A stretch of DNA of 64,000 bases from Epichloe hybrida (Eukaryota; Ascomycota; Sordariomycetes; Hypocreales; Clavicipitaceae), in assembly GCA_019022495.1 (NCBI GenBank), contig JAFEKR010000072.1, forward strand, positions 21,021 to 85,020, in the 5' to 3' direction. This document shows positions 13,271 through 25,000 of this stretch, in pieces. A program made the translations under genes and the position numbers. How positions within the stretch are numbered: the first letter of the stretch is position 1; every line of letters starts with the position of its first letter. The notes under the pieces were generated by a model that was given only the letters and a program-made list of their open reading frames with translations, had not been told where the DNA came from and made no database searches.

Positions 13271-14650
13271 AGGTTAAAGAAAGTTACTTAAAAGTAGTAA
13301 CCTAGAAGTATTATAAACATAGTTTATTAGGCCCTCTAAGCTATTAATATTTAAGAATAGAGTTTTTATTCTAGTAAGTATAAGAACGGAAGTTTTAATA
13401 CTTACTTATAATAACCTAGTAGTAAGCTACTAGGGAGTTAGTAAAACCCTTTACTAAATTATAAACTAGTACTACTAGCTATTAATAAAGAAAGATACTA
13501 AGTTATATATATAAACTTATATAAGCTATTAAACTTTAAAGCTAAGGTACTATAAACCTTATAGTAAGCTAGTAGTGCTACTAGTGCTTAATTAGCCTTT
13601 TTAAAAATTATTAATAGACTTTATTATAAGGCTACTACCTATAAAAGATATAAACTAAACTTATAATATAATCTTAGTTATTATAAACTATTTTATAAAA
13701 TATAGTATTTATATCCTTATTTTAATATATATAACTAGTAATAAGTTAGCTATTATATTCTTAGAATATGTTTTTAAGGATTATAGTGCTCTAGAGGGTA
13801 TTATTATAAACTATAGTTTAACTTTTACTAGTAGGTTTTAGATAACCTTTTACTATCTTATTATAACTAAGTAGTAACTAAGTACTATATTTTACTTATA
13901 AATAGATAGTTAAATAAAATATCTAAACTAAGTTTTAGAGTATTATTTAATAGCCTTTACTTACTTTAACTAAACTAATTAGGCTAATAACCTTTTAATA
14001 GTATAGTTTATATATAATATAAGTATTTATTTAACTTATAGCTATACCCTAGCTAAGGCGCTATAAGGCTATAACCCTAGGGGACTATAGTAAGTAATTA
14101 TAGATATTCCTATAGTAAATAACTAGGTAAAAACTTATACTATTATACTAAAAGATAAATATATAGTAATTAAGTAGCTCCTAAGTAACTTATAGGTCTA
14201 GTATATAAAATACTATAATAAGAAGTAAACTTTAATAAAGTTTAGTATAGGTAACTATATTTTATTATTTATAAAGAATATTAACTTATAGTAACCTAGT
14301 AAGAAGCTAAGTATAAAGTACTTAAGCTCTTATAAAATTAAAAAGGTAATTAGTACTTATAGATTTATATACTAATTAAAGCTACTACTTAGAATATATT
14401 TATATAATATTTTTAATATTACTAACCTTAAACTATTTATAAGGGACTTATTTAGTGTAAAAGATATATTTTTACTATAAGAGAATATTATAGAGAATAA
14501 GTAAGAGTTTAAAGTTAAAAGAATTATATTATATTATTATAATAGGAGATATTAGAAATACCTAGTTAAATAGAAGGGCTATAATACTTTAGAGAATTCT
14601 TAGGTAAAAAGAAAAGATTTTATTATAATAAATATTCTTAAGAATTATAA
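13271..14650 (+). pseudogene. Degraded integrase and chromodomain of chromovirus B
   Basis: An integrase-core stretch is recognisable at about 13,885-14,030, with Gln codons turned to stops. The integrase C-terminal block at about 14,290-14,440 includes KKLSIKYLSSYKIKKV. A chromodomain follows at about 14,481-14,640, with the tract K*KGYNTLENS near 14,569-14,604 (star is a stop). This marks B as a chromovirus. The unit continues the coding region left of the SINE-like insertion. Confidence 0.75.
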
Positions 14651-16590
14651 GTAATAACTAAGTAGCTAGTTTATAAATATAAAGGTATATTTAATAGAGT
14701 TTAAATAGTAGTAGTAATATATAAAAAAAATCTAGATAATTTCTTAAATAACCTAACTTATAGCTACTTTATACTAATTACTTTATTAATATATTAATTA
14801 CCTAGCCTTTAGTAGTCTTACTAGTGCTAATAAGGGTAGAGGATTTATTTTTATTATTAGAAGAATCCCTCTCTTTATATATATATATATATAAAGCTTA
14901 CTAGGAAGGTCTAGTAGCCTAATATAAGTAAGAAGTATAAATATATTAGTAGTAAGCTACTAGTAAGTTAGTAAAGCTATAAGCTAAAGTATAAGAAGTA
15001 TATATAAATAAAAGGGTTTATGTAATAAAATATAAGCTATTAGAAATATTAATCTAGACTTCCAGATTAATAGTATTATTTAGTAGTAATATAGTAACTT
15101 ATTTATTAGTATTAGCCTTATATATAACTTTTACTATAAGCTATACTTACCTTACTTAACTATGCTTATTAGTATTTTTAGTAATTAAAAGTATATTATA
15201 AAGTTTACGCTTTATATATATTAAATACTAGTAGTATATTAGTAGTAACTAAGTTATAGAAATAAGGGATATATATATTATTAAGAAAGTATAAATTATT
15301 ATTAGGATTACTATAAGTATTAATATACTTAAAGAGCATATAGTATAACTAAGTAAACTAAGTAAGATACTAGTAATATATTAGTATATATATTAGTAGT
15401 AAGAAAAGGGAGAATATACCTTAGAATAGTTTTTATTATTTTATAAGTAATATATACATTTTATTAAGTTACCTATATAAGTTAGTAATAATATATAGTA
15501 AGATAGTAGTAAAGTTATACTTAGAGAATTAGTATACTATATTAGAATATATTTACTCTCTATAAGATATTATAGCTTTATACTATTACTATCCTTAGGT
15601 ATAATAGCTTATATTATTACTTACTATATATAGTATATATAAGGAATTTTTATTTTACTAGTACTACTAGCTATAAGTTAGTAAGGTAAGCACTAAGGGG
15701 ATATAGATATTATACTTATATAGAAATTTTAGAAGCTAAATATTTCTTACTAAAAGACTTTAAAAGGGATATTATAGAAGTCTTTATACTAGAGAGAGGT
15801 AGTAGTAGTAAAGTAATTACTTATATTAAAAATATTATTAATTACTAGTAAGTTAGTAGTAATATACTATAAGAAACTTATAAGTAAAAGGTAAGTAACT
15901 AATATTTTATTATTTAAGAGAATTTAGATATTTTAGATAAGGATAGATATAGATAATAAAGTAATACTAGAGAATATTAGTAATTACTATAAGAGAAGCT
16001 ATAAAGCTACTAGCTTATAAATAAAGGTAACTTATAATACTAAGAGAGAATATAAAAGGAAAAAAAGTATATAAAAGTAAGGAAAAGCAGGCCTTTTTTA
16101 TATTAGCCCTAAACCCCTAAGTAATTTATATGCTATATATAGCTAATCTAGGAATTATAATATTTATAGTTATAGCTACTTTGAGTAAATATATATACTA
16201 GCTATAAACTCCTAGTAAGATTAATATAATATCCCTAATATTAAATAAGAAGTTATTTATTTTAAATAGTATATATTACCTTATTTATTTAACCTAATTA
16301 TAAAACTTAATACTAGTAATTTACTTACTTAGTGCTAATAACTTATTAAATAAAGGTATATATATTATAGGTAATAAAGTAGTAAGTATATAGTTATTTA
16401 TAATCTAGTAGTTATAAGAAGAATTACCTAAGTCCTTATAATATTTACCTTATTATTTAAAGTAAATATAATACTATATACTAATAGTATAGCTAGTAAT
16501 ATAAATATTACTATAGGTTATATATAGTAAATATATACTAGCTAAGTAGCTTTTTATAATTCAGGATAATTATATATTAGGGAGGTAGTA
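14651..16590. other. Unassigned RIP-degraded sequence inside element B
   Basis: About 1.9 kb between the chromodomain and the right LTR. It is AT-rich with no readable frame and no family I could recognise on either strand. It may be a 3' extension of B or the remains of a third nested element. Only the purine-rich tract at its right edge has a clear role. Confidence 0.5.
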
Positions 16591-17280
16591 TATTAGGGGT
16601 ATAGAGGCTAGGGAGTTATAGATAGGATAGTTATATAATAAAGCCCTTAAATAAGCCCTAGCTTATATAAATAACTAAGTAATTACTAGGTAGCTATATA
16701 TATATAGTAAGGTATTTAGATAAGGACTACCTATAAGAGATATAGGAGGTTAGAGTTTAAGACCTTTATATACCTACCCCTAAGTAGTAGCTCTCTAGCT
16801 ATGAATAAGAGTCTTAGCCTTCACTCCGTTTATATCTCTCCTACCACAGTCATAACACTTATAACACTTATCTTATTATTTAAAGTAAATATAATACTAT
16901 ATACTAATAGTATAGCTAGTAATATAAATATTACTATAAGCTATATATAGTATATATATACTAGCTAAGTAGCTTTTTTTAATTAAGAATAATTATATAT
17001 TAGAGAGGTAGTATATTAGGAGTATAGAGGCTAGGGAGCTATAGATAAAATAGTTATATAATAAAGCCCTTAAATAAACCTTAGGTTATATAAATAACTA
17101 AGTAGCTACTAAATAGCTATATATATATAGTAAGGTATTTAAATAAGGATTACTTATAAAGAATATAAAAGGTTAGAGTTTAAGACCTTTATATACTTAC
17201 CCTTAAGTAGTAGCTTCCTAGCTATAAATAAGAGTCTTAGCCTTTACTTCGTTTGTATCTCTCCCACTATAGTTATGACA
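16435..17280 (+). repeat. Tandem duplication of a flank + LTR-B unit
   Basis: A unit of about 423 bp occurs twice in a row: roughly 155 bp of flank beginning TTATTATTTAAAGTAAATATAA-like sequence, then a 267-bp LTR-B. The first LTR is 16,591-16,857, the second 17,014-17,280. The flank is the end of B's internal region, so B effectively ends in two 3' LTRs. Unequal exchange between elements or a local duplication would produce this. Confidence 0.75.
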
Positions 17281-18623
17281 TAGGGCTTATTTTAAGTATT
17301 TCTCTAGTAAATCTAAGTAAATACTAAACTTACTAAAACTCTAGCCTTTCTTTTACTTTATATTTTCTAGCTATATAGCTATTTATATATTATTACTTAT
17401 AAAGTCCTTAAGTAATATAAGGGTCTAGTCCTAGAACTTATCCTAGTTATCCTTAGGATAATCCTAACTATTAGCTAGTTATTCTTTAATATATTAGTCC
17501 TATCTAGCCTAATAGTATATATATATATAGTTAAGTATAAAAAGAATCTTTTAGTTATTTTAGTAATACTTTTTTTTTACCCCCTTAAAGGTATAGTTAA
17601 GGTTATTAAGCTATATCTTATATTTCTATAAGTTTATAAAGTATTAGAGTTTTATAATATTTTAAACCTTAATTTCTTAGTTACTAAGGCTTAAGAATAA
17701 ACTAGCTTTTAAGTCTTTTTTTACTAGTTTTCCTTCTCTATAAGATTATATTAAGTTAGTAAGCTTTTTTTCTTACTTCTATAGTTTCTTAAGTTACTTA
17801 AGCTCAGGCAATTGTACTCGTGTAATGTAATTGTTTTGTAATTGTTTTCTTTATTTTTATATCTAACTTATGATTAAAGATATTATCCTAATAATTATAT
17901 AATCTTATAGAGTAAAATTCAAAGAAAAATACTATATATAAAAGTGGGTCTGAAAGTGGATTGTTGAGCTATAAAGTAGAAAAATAACTTTTGTACTTAT
18001 TTTTAGTGCTAAAATGTAATTGTTTTTAGTATTTGTAATTACAGACGTACGACCCACTTTTAGACCCACTTTTATATATTATACTTTACTTCGATTTTTA
18101 CTCTATAAGATTACGTGATTATTAGTATAATATCTTTAATTATAAGCTAGATATTAATTCTTTAAGAAAAACAAACAATTACACGATGTAATTGTTTACA
18201 ATACTCTGCTTAAGCTAAGTAATTTACTTTTTAACTACTACTCTTTTTACTTTTATAATTAAGAGTATAGCTTTAGATAAGATTATAAAATATAGTATAT
18301 TCCTAGCTATAGTATTACTATTATTTAGCTAATTCTAAGTAATATATAGTATAGCTTTAGTAAATTAAGTTATTCTCTCTTTTATATTACTCTTAGGTAG
18401 CTAGTAAGAGAAGCTTTAAAATTATAAAAATAAAAGAATAGCTAGGTAAGAGATATAAGGGTACTTATATATTAACTAAAGCTTACTAGGTCTAAGTATA
18501 TTATATATATAAGTTACTAGCTTATAGCTAGTAGCTTACTAGTGTTATATAAACCTAGCCCTAGGGCGTGGTATGCTTGCCTAGTGTGCGCTAGCGCACG
18601 GGTGTTATAAGTGGGGCCTCACA
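17281..18623 (-). mobile_element. Truncated second copy of element A
   Basis: Sequence matching about 7755-8486 of element A, ending in an LTR-A at 18,423-18,623 (201 bp). It is interrupted by the MITE at 17,805-18,208. Its left side is lost at the LTR-B at 17,280, so only the gag-proximal end and 5' LTR remain. RIP decay is heavier than in the complete copy. Confidence 0.8.
17805..18208. mobile_element. hAT-type MITE, copy 2, with perfect 8-bp target duplication
   Basis: 404 bp, starting CAGGCAATTGTA and ending as the inverse of CAGAGTATTGTA. The octamer CTTAAGCT flanks it exactly (17,797-17,804 and 18,209-18,216), the length made by hAT transposases. Inside, AAAAGTGGGTCTGAAAGTGG (about 17,940-17,960) is answered by inverted GACCCACTTTTAGACCCAC (about 18,050-18,072). 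It is related to the MITE at 576-985 by the same internal palindrome. It has no coding capacity, so it would have been moved in trans. Confidence 0.85.
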
Positions 18624-19015
18624 TTAGGGGGCGTGGTAGAAGTTATAGGTAGTTAATCCTCCTAGGCTTATAACTATTATAGTGTTATATAATATAATAA
18701 GAAAGACATTATATAGATATAATAGCAAAAAGACCCCCTAAGTAATAATGCAAATTAAAGATATAATTAAACTTAATTCTAGTATATAAAAGAGAGGTTA
18801 AAAGCATCCCTTTTATAGAGGGATAGCTTAACTAGCTAATATTATACGCGTTATCCGTATTACATAAGCTTTACTGCCTTACATACTACCGCGCATTAGT
18901 CTGAATCATAACACGGCACGTTTCCCAGGCAACAAAATCTTCGAGAAAACGAAATCCAGTCTAGCCATTTTCTGTATGATGCACTTACATCCAAATTGCC
19001 TCCAACCCAATAACA
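18624..19015. other. Boundary between AT island and genic DNA
   Basis: The first ~220 bp are still AT-rich and repeat-like; base composition becomes ordinary near 18,840. The remainder is the 3' flank of the NRPS. No gene is seen. Confidence 0.6.
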
Positions 19016-22000
19016 TCACTGAGCATCCCCAATTAGTTTTGATTGACCAAACCGTGTTGGATTGTTAATGAGATCTTGCATGGTCACCTGGTATCCGTTG
19101 TACTGATAATAGCGCGCAAGGAGCATCGTGGTGACCAAATCAGCACCACAGTCGAACATGGAGCAGTCGGCCTGCTGAATTTGACTCGCACTCCCCACGC
19201 TCATACCAACCTCGGTCCACGCACGCTGAACGACAGTTTGTGCATGGTTTTCCATGTCTGCCGCGGTCTGGCTTGGAGTGTTTGACTCCATCGAGACCAC
19301 CGAAGTCATATACGGTGGGCCGGCCTGCGCGCCGTCTTGGTCGACGGGCTGCTCCAAGCAATGGGGGATTGTTTCCAGGATCTTGGCAAAGTTGCGTGAA
19401 ATCCAGTCTGCTTGCTCTTCAGTAAACGTGCGTCGGGAGTATAGCATGTCTATCACAAGATCTCTTTCTTCTCCTGGACCTTCTCCCTTTTCGGGGGATG
19501 CAGAAGGCGTTGCCTCGATTAGAATGTCGGCGCATCTGCCAAATTTCCCACGGGGGGTTAGCACACAGTCTTGGTTCCCGAACCTGATGCTTCTCTGCAA
19601 GGACTCGTGATTTTGGTATATGAGCATTGAGCTGTATCTCGTCCAGGAGGGCCAGTCGGTGCAGTTTTCGATGATGGAGCGGAAGCCTTGATGCTGGTGC
19701 GGAATGGCCGCGACCGCCTGAGCTTGCATCTGCCGGATCAAATCACCAAAAGTCATTTGGGTTTGCAGGCGGGCCCTGGCGGGCAAGAAGTTCAGACACG
19801 GCCCGCAGACGCTATCCATGTCATGGAAGGATGAAAGACTGCGGTTGGCATTTGGGGCGCAGAACACAACGTCATCTCTGCCTGTCGCGCGTGAGAGTAC
19901 CAGTGACCAGGCCGCTTGAACCACGCTCGACGGAGTTCCATACGGCGTCAGCACGTTTCTGAGAGGTACGCGGAATTGCATATTGTCGCGGCAGAAATTC
20001 TGCGTTGCAGGCACCGAAGGTGTTGCCAGGTAAGTCATTGACGAGCCCTCCAAGCTATGTTTCCAGAACGCCAGTGACGCTGACATATCCACAGAGTTGA
20101 CATGTGAAATCCAGTCATGGAAGCTTGGGCCCTTCAGAAGTGATCGCCCCGAGTAGACCTGACGCAGGTCTCGTAACACCATTTCCAAAGATATGGCGTC
20201 GTACAGGGCGTGGTGTATTCTTAGACTAACTTTATGACATCTGGTTCCCTCCCTGGAAATTTCACCCAAGTGGAAATGCGGCACATAGGTGTCCAAATTG
20301 ACATGGGCGTTTTCTTTACCTGGTGCTGCCCCGCCCATGGTGATCATGCTTTTCAGAGGGGGTTCCTTGACGGCTATCTGGTAGAGAGTGCTACCATGTT
20401 GAACGAAGACTGTCCTGAACATCCGGTGGTGATTGATTACCACCTTGCATGCCCTAGTGAAGTCTGACACGTCGAGACCAGTTGAAGACTCAATTAGCAT
20501 CTCATTATGCCATGCTTCTCCGTCAAGTTCTCCTACAGCCACCATATCAGCCTGGACGTCTGTCGCTTGGGCGATGCTCTCGATGTTATCTACCATAAGG
20601 TACGGCTCCTGTCGTTTTCTAGCATGGGCGAGACAAGATGACATGAATGCGCTGGTATTGATCAACTTCGTCATTAGCTCCTGCGGTTCACTCGATCCTC
20701 CACCAATCATCAATTTTCCCTGATGACTAGCTATTGTTGCCATCTCGGAGAGAGTGGGAGCTTCGAACACATCTGTCGCCCTCAGGCTGATTCCAGCTCT
20801 GCGGGCTGCATGCGACAGCCGCATTGCACGAATCGAACTTCCGCCCATATTAAAGAAGTTGTCAGTTGATTTGATTGTGTGTAACGGCAGACCAAGCGTT
20901 TCGGACCAAAGCTGCTGTAACTTAGCCTCTAGGTCTCTCAGTTTGTCCCCTTGCTTGTCATCCATGATTGGCTCAGTAGGCGGCACTGCTTTGATGGAGC
21001 CATTCAAGGTTTGTGTACACGGGTCATAGGAGCTCAGCTGCCTGGGCGACAATTTCGCACCTATTTTCCGCAGACAAACCCGATCTGTCTTGCCTGAGCT
21101 TGTGAAAGGGAGTCTGTTCAGGTGAACAAAGAATTGAGGGACCATATAGGCAGGAAGGGCAGCAGCCAGGGCTACTCTTAGGGTTGAGGCTTCTTCTGCA
21201 AGTGGCGGCAGCAGCTGACACGGCGCGTTGGGTGCCCCCGATCGCTTATTAGGAGGACAGGCCGCAAAGAATACAGTCAGACAGGGGTCACGGCCTTGGC
21301 CAGATGGATTGATGAGCTCGACAGCGAAATCGCATCGGCTTTTCAAAGATCGGCTCAGGTAATGCTCAATCTCGCCAAGTTCGACTCGCTGGCCGCTCAA
21401 TTTGACCTGAGTATCCTTGCGGCCGCGGTAAATCATCGATCCGTCCGCTGTCTGAACTACCATGTCCCCTGTTCTGTACCATCGCTGAGAAGGGTCAAGC
21501 AACTCGAAGCTGCGCATCCAGGAGGGTGGATTTATGAATGCAGCTGCTGTCTTGTCTGGATTGCCCAGGTATCCAAGGGAAACGATGGGTCCCTGAATCA
21601 ATAGTTCTCCTGGACTACCAATAGGCACTAGTCGATTATGATCAGTGGCATTGGCGACCCAGTACAAACAGCCACCGGAACGACCAATGTTGTGATGATG
21701 CTTTCCAGAATCATACGAGACATCACAGCCGGAGGAATGGACGGTGGCCTCGGCTGGCCCATACATGTTCAGAACACGTATATGTCTCCACTTCTCGATG
21801 ACACCTTTTTCGAATGGCTCGCCCGTCAGGCCTAATGTTCGCAAAGTAGGCACGTCACGGGGGCTGAGGAGCGTTGCCAGCGACGGAGTCAGAAATACAA
21901 AATTTGCACGTGTGCGCCGAATTGCTCCCGCGATGTTGTTGGACCATTCTTCTTCTGAAGGCAGACAAACGCAGCCACCCGACAACAGCGTCACGAAGAC

Positions 22001-25000
22001 GTCAAACATTGAGACATCAAAGACAAAGTTCAGATACTGCAAGGTCCTGGTAGCTGCAGTCATGTTGAGCAGTTCTCGTCGATATTTGATGCTCGTGGAC
22101 AAATTTGAATGAGTGATCATGGTGCCTTTGGGTTTTCCTGTGCTTCCAGAAGTGTAGATAATGTAGCAAATATCCGATTGCTTGACGTCGACAAGTCCGG
22201 GATGACCAGGTGGTAGGCTTTCAATAAGTTGCATATCCACAACGACTGTGTTCTGAACTTTGCATCTACTCCTCACCGTGTCCAACAGCGTAGACGAAGT
22301 AACAATCCTAGAAGCAGAAGTTTCAGAGAGAATCATTTCGATTCTTTGCGCCGGATATTTGATATCCAGTGGAAGGAGGGTTCCACCAGCTTTGAGGATG
22401 CCAAGCATGACTACTATGGCCGTTGTAGACTTTTCAAGAAAGTATGGTACGATGGTGCCTGCTCCAATCCCTTCTTTCTGGAGAAAAGTAGCCATCCGAT
22501 CAGAAAAATCGTCTAGTTCTCTTTGATCGAGCTCGAAATCCCAAGAACAAATAGCAGCCGCTGCAGGCTTTCTTTTGGCCGTGGCGCGGATCTGATCATG
22601 GATACAAACATCCTCGGCGATGGGCATGTCCCTGTTCCATGCTTGCAACAGAGCCAACTCATGGTTACTCAGAGGCGGGAGATCGGCCAGTGGAATCGTG
22701 GCACATGATGATAGTTGCTCTACGGCATGCTTGTATTGCTCCAGAAGAATACTGACTTGCTCGCGCGAGATGACCCGCTCGTCGAATTGCATCTCAATGG
22801 CAGTGCTATTCGGCATGACTCTGCAGCGCACTACGAGCCTGCTTTCGCCGAATGAGGACGTGCCCAGGTTTGTCTGAATAATTTCGATTACTTGGGTTCC
22901 CGGATACTGAAGTGCTGCAGGACTGCTGTCAATGATTAAAAGGTTCCCGAGTGAGCAACCCACGTCTTCACCGCGGCTCATTACAAATGTTTCGCGTCGC
23001 TTCTGCGTATGAGGTATGAATCCGTCAGCGAATTCCCGTGTAATCTGTACAAGAGACGTATCCGTGGGTGTTGTGGCCAAATCAATTGTTAATGGAACAA
23101 CGACACCCACTGGCCCGGCAACTTGCGAAATCTCATCTGATGTATTGCGACCCTCCACGTGAACACCGAAACAGACTTTATCATCTCCAGTTACCCTTGA
23201 AAGACACAATGTCCAAGCAGCGCGGAGTACGTCAACACCCATGGACATGTTTAGATGTAAGGATATTGACCTCGAAAGATTTGCATTGGGTGTTTCTGGC
23301 TGGAAGTCTGGAAATTGGGTCGCATCGTGAAATGACGCAATTGGGGCCTTGAGAATACCTTGTGCCGAGTTAGGAATTCGATTTGATAAACGACGCACGA
23401 AAGTGCCGAGAGACATCAAAGGGGCCAATTGCTCCCCGTTGTATGCCTCTCTAAAAGCCTTTAAAAGAAGGCTGAGTGTCCAAGGATCGTAGATGATTGG
23501 GTGTATTGACAGGACCCAGTAGGCCGTGCCATCTGGCTCTTCCACTTTACCAAATCGACATAGAGGTCCGCCATAGCGGGTTGAAAAGCCTTTGTCCCAA
23601 TGCAGGTATTCTGAGAGGGAATATTCTTCGGCAAAATCCGGAAAGGACTTCAGTGTTGTTTGGCAGACTCCGTACTGTCCTAATGATACTATCCTGGTAC
23701 GTAGAGCAGGACAGGCTGCTGCAACAAGTTCCCACGCCTCCTGTATTACTGACGCTGGCGTTTGATTGCCCACTCTGAAGACATATTGGTCCAGGCCGAC
23801 GCTGCTCGCTCGAACGGCTGCCTCCATTTGTTGGCGCTGCAGAGAAGTGCAAGGGGAAATGTCTTCAACCATGCTGCTGGCGATCTCACACTGAGAAGCG
23901 GCCTTGCGATATACGATTTTGGAAACATCCTGGGCTGAGAAAACAGAGGTCGGTTTTTCAACGGACGCTTCAAGTGTCTCAACAGATTGCCCCGGGTTAC
24001 AGACAATCTTCTTAACTACCGTAGCGAACAAGCTCGCAATCTGTGTTGCAAAAGAACAGGATAGTTTGGAAGTATCATACAGCAACTTGGAAACAATGTT
24101 GTCATTATCGTAGCCAATGCCAAGTGTGATAACATACTGGGATGGAGCAACTGATTAGCATGGGGGCCCGGGCAGTTCATGAGGATGATAACCTACTTCG
24201 GTTTGTCCATGTAGTGGCAAATGTTCTACTCGAATATCACCCGTGCCCGCAAGATCTCTCGGCCAAAGACGGAAAATAGTCATAATGGTATTGAAAAGTG
24301 GTGTTTGACTGGCGTCAATGGCCTCAAGGATTTCGCTCAAGGAGCAAGGACCATGATCCAGGCCACGTGATGCGTCATCGTTCGACTTCTTCAGTATCTC
24401 AGTGAGTGTTGTGTTTGATGTCCCCTCAAACTTGTGAAAGGCCATAGAAAGCAACGGACCCAACATGCCCTCAGAACCATCGAATGCACCCAGGTTAGAA
24501 TGCAAATAACCGAAACATAGCGACTTGGATCCGGTACACAGGCGTAACACCATGCTCCATGCGACATGCATCAAGGTTGGCACGGTGACGCCCTCACTTC
24601 GGCAAAATGAGCCTACACGATGAGCATCTTCAATTAGTATGTCGCAAAGGTCTGAACCCCTCTCTAAGAGTTTCGACTCAGCAGGTTCGAGAACTGGCAT
24701 CAGGCAAGGCTTTACACCCGATAGATGAGCTTTCCAGTAATCCTTTGCTGCTTCTCTGTGCTGTGCGATCCATGTGAGATACCCCGAAAGATTGCGGCCT
24801 CTACGTAGACTCGCTGTGTTTGTGTAAGCCTGACCAATCTGCTCGCCGACAAGTTGCATGGATCTCTCATCGAAAAGAGCATGATTTATGTGTAGGGTTG
24901 CGTATACAACTGCTGGAGACACTTGAGTCAGATGGAGGTGGTGCGGTGGCTGAGCCGCGGTGAAGAGCGGTGCTTCAAGGGCATCCAACACTGATTCGAC

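Larger units (their letters stand above)
987..16857 (+). mobile_element. Ty3/gypsy chromovirus 'B', RIP-degraded, with two nested insertions
   Basis: Two 267-bp LTRs of the same family (987-1253 and 16,591-16,857) bracket an internal region on the + strand. Removing the nested element A (2101-8688 plus one target duplication) and the SINE-like insertion (11,811-13,256 plus one duplication) leaves about 7.3 kb. The order gag zinc knuckle, reverse transcriptase, RNase H, integrase, chromodomain is that of Ty3/gypsy chromoviruses. A purine-rich tract (AGGGAGGTAGTA) just before the right LTR fits a polypurine tract for this strand. No matching 5-bp target duplication was found at the outer ends; the right end lies in a local duplication. 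About 1.9 kb between chromodomain and right LTR is unexplained. Confidence 0.8.

Noticed and set aside
18624..18640. Telomere-like TTAGGG string next to the AT island
   Set aside because: Only a single near-copy, so no evidence of a telomere.
19016..24085. A separate second NRPS gene starting at 24,085
   Set aside because: The frame there begins with TTG, not ATG, in the middle of a condensation domain, and a good intron joins it to the upstream frame without a gap.
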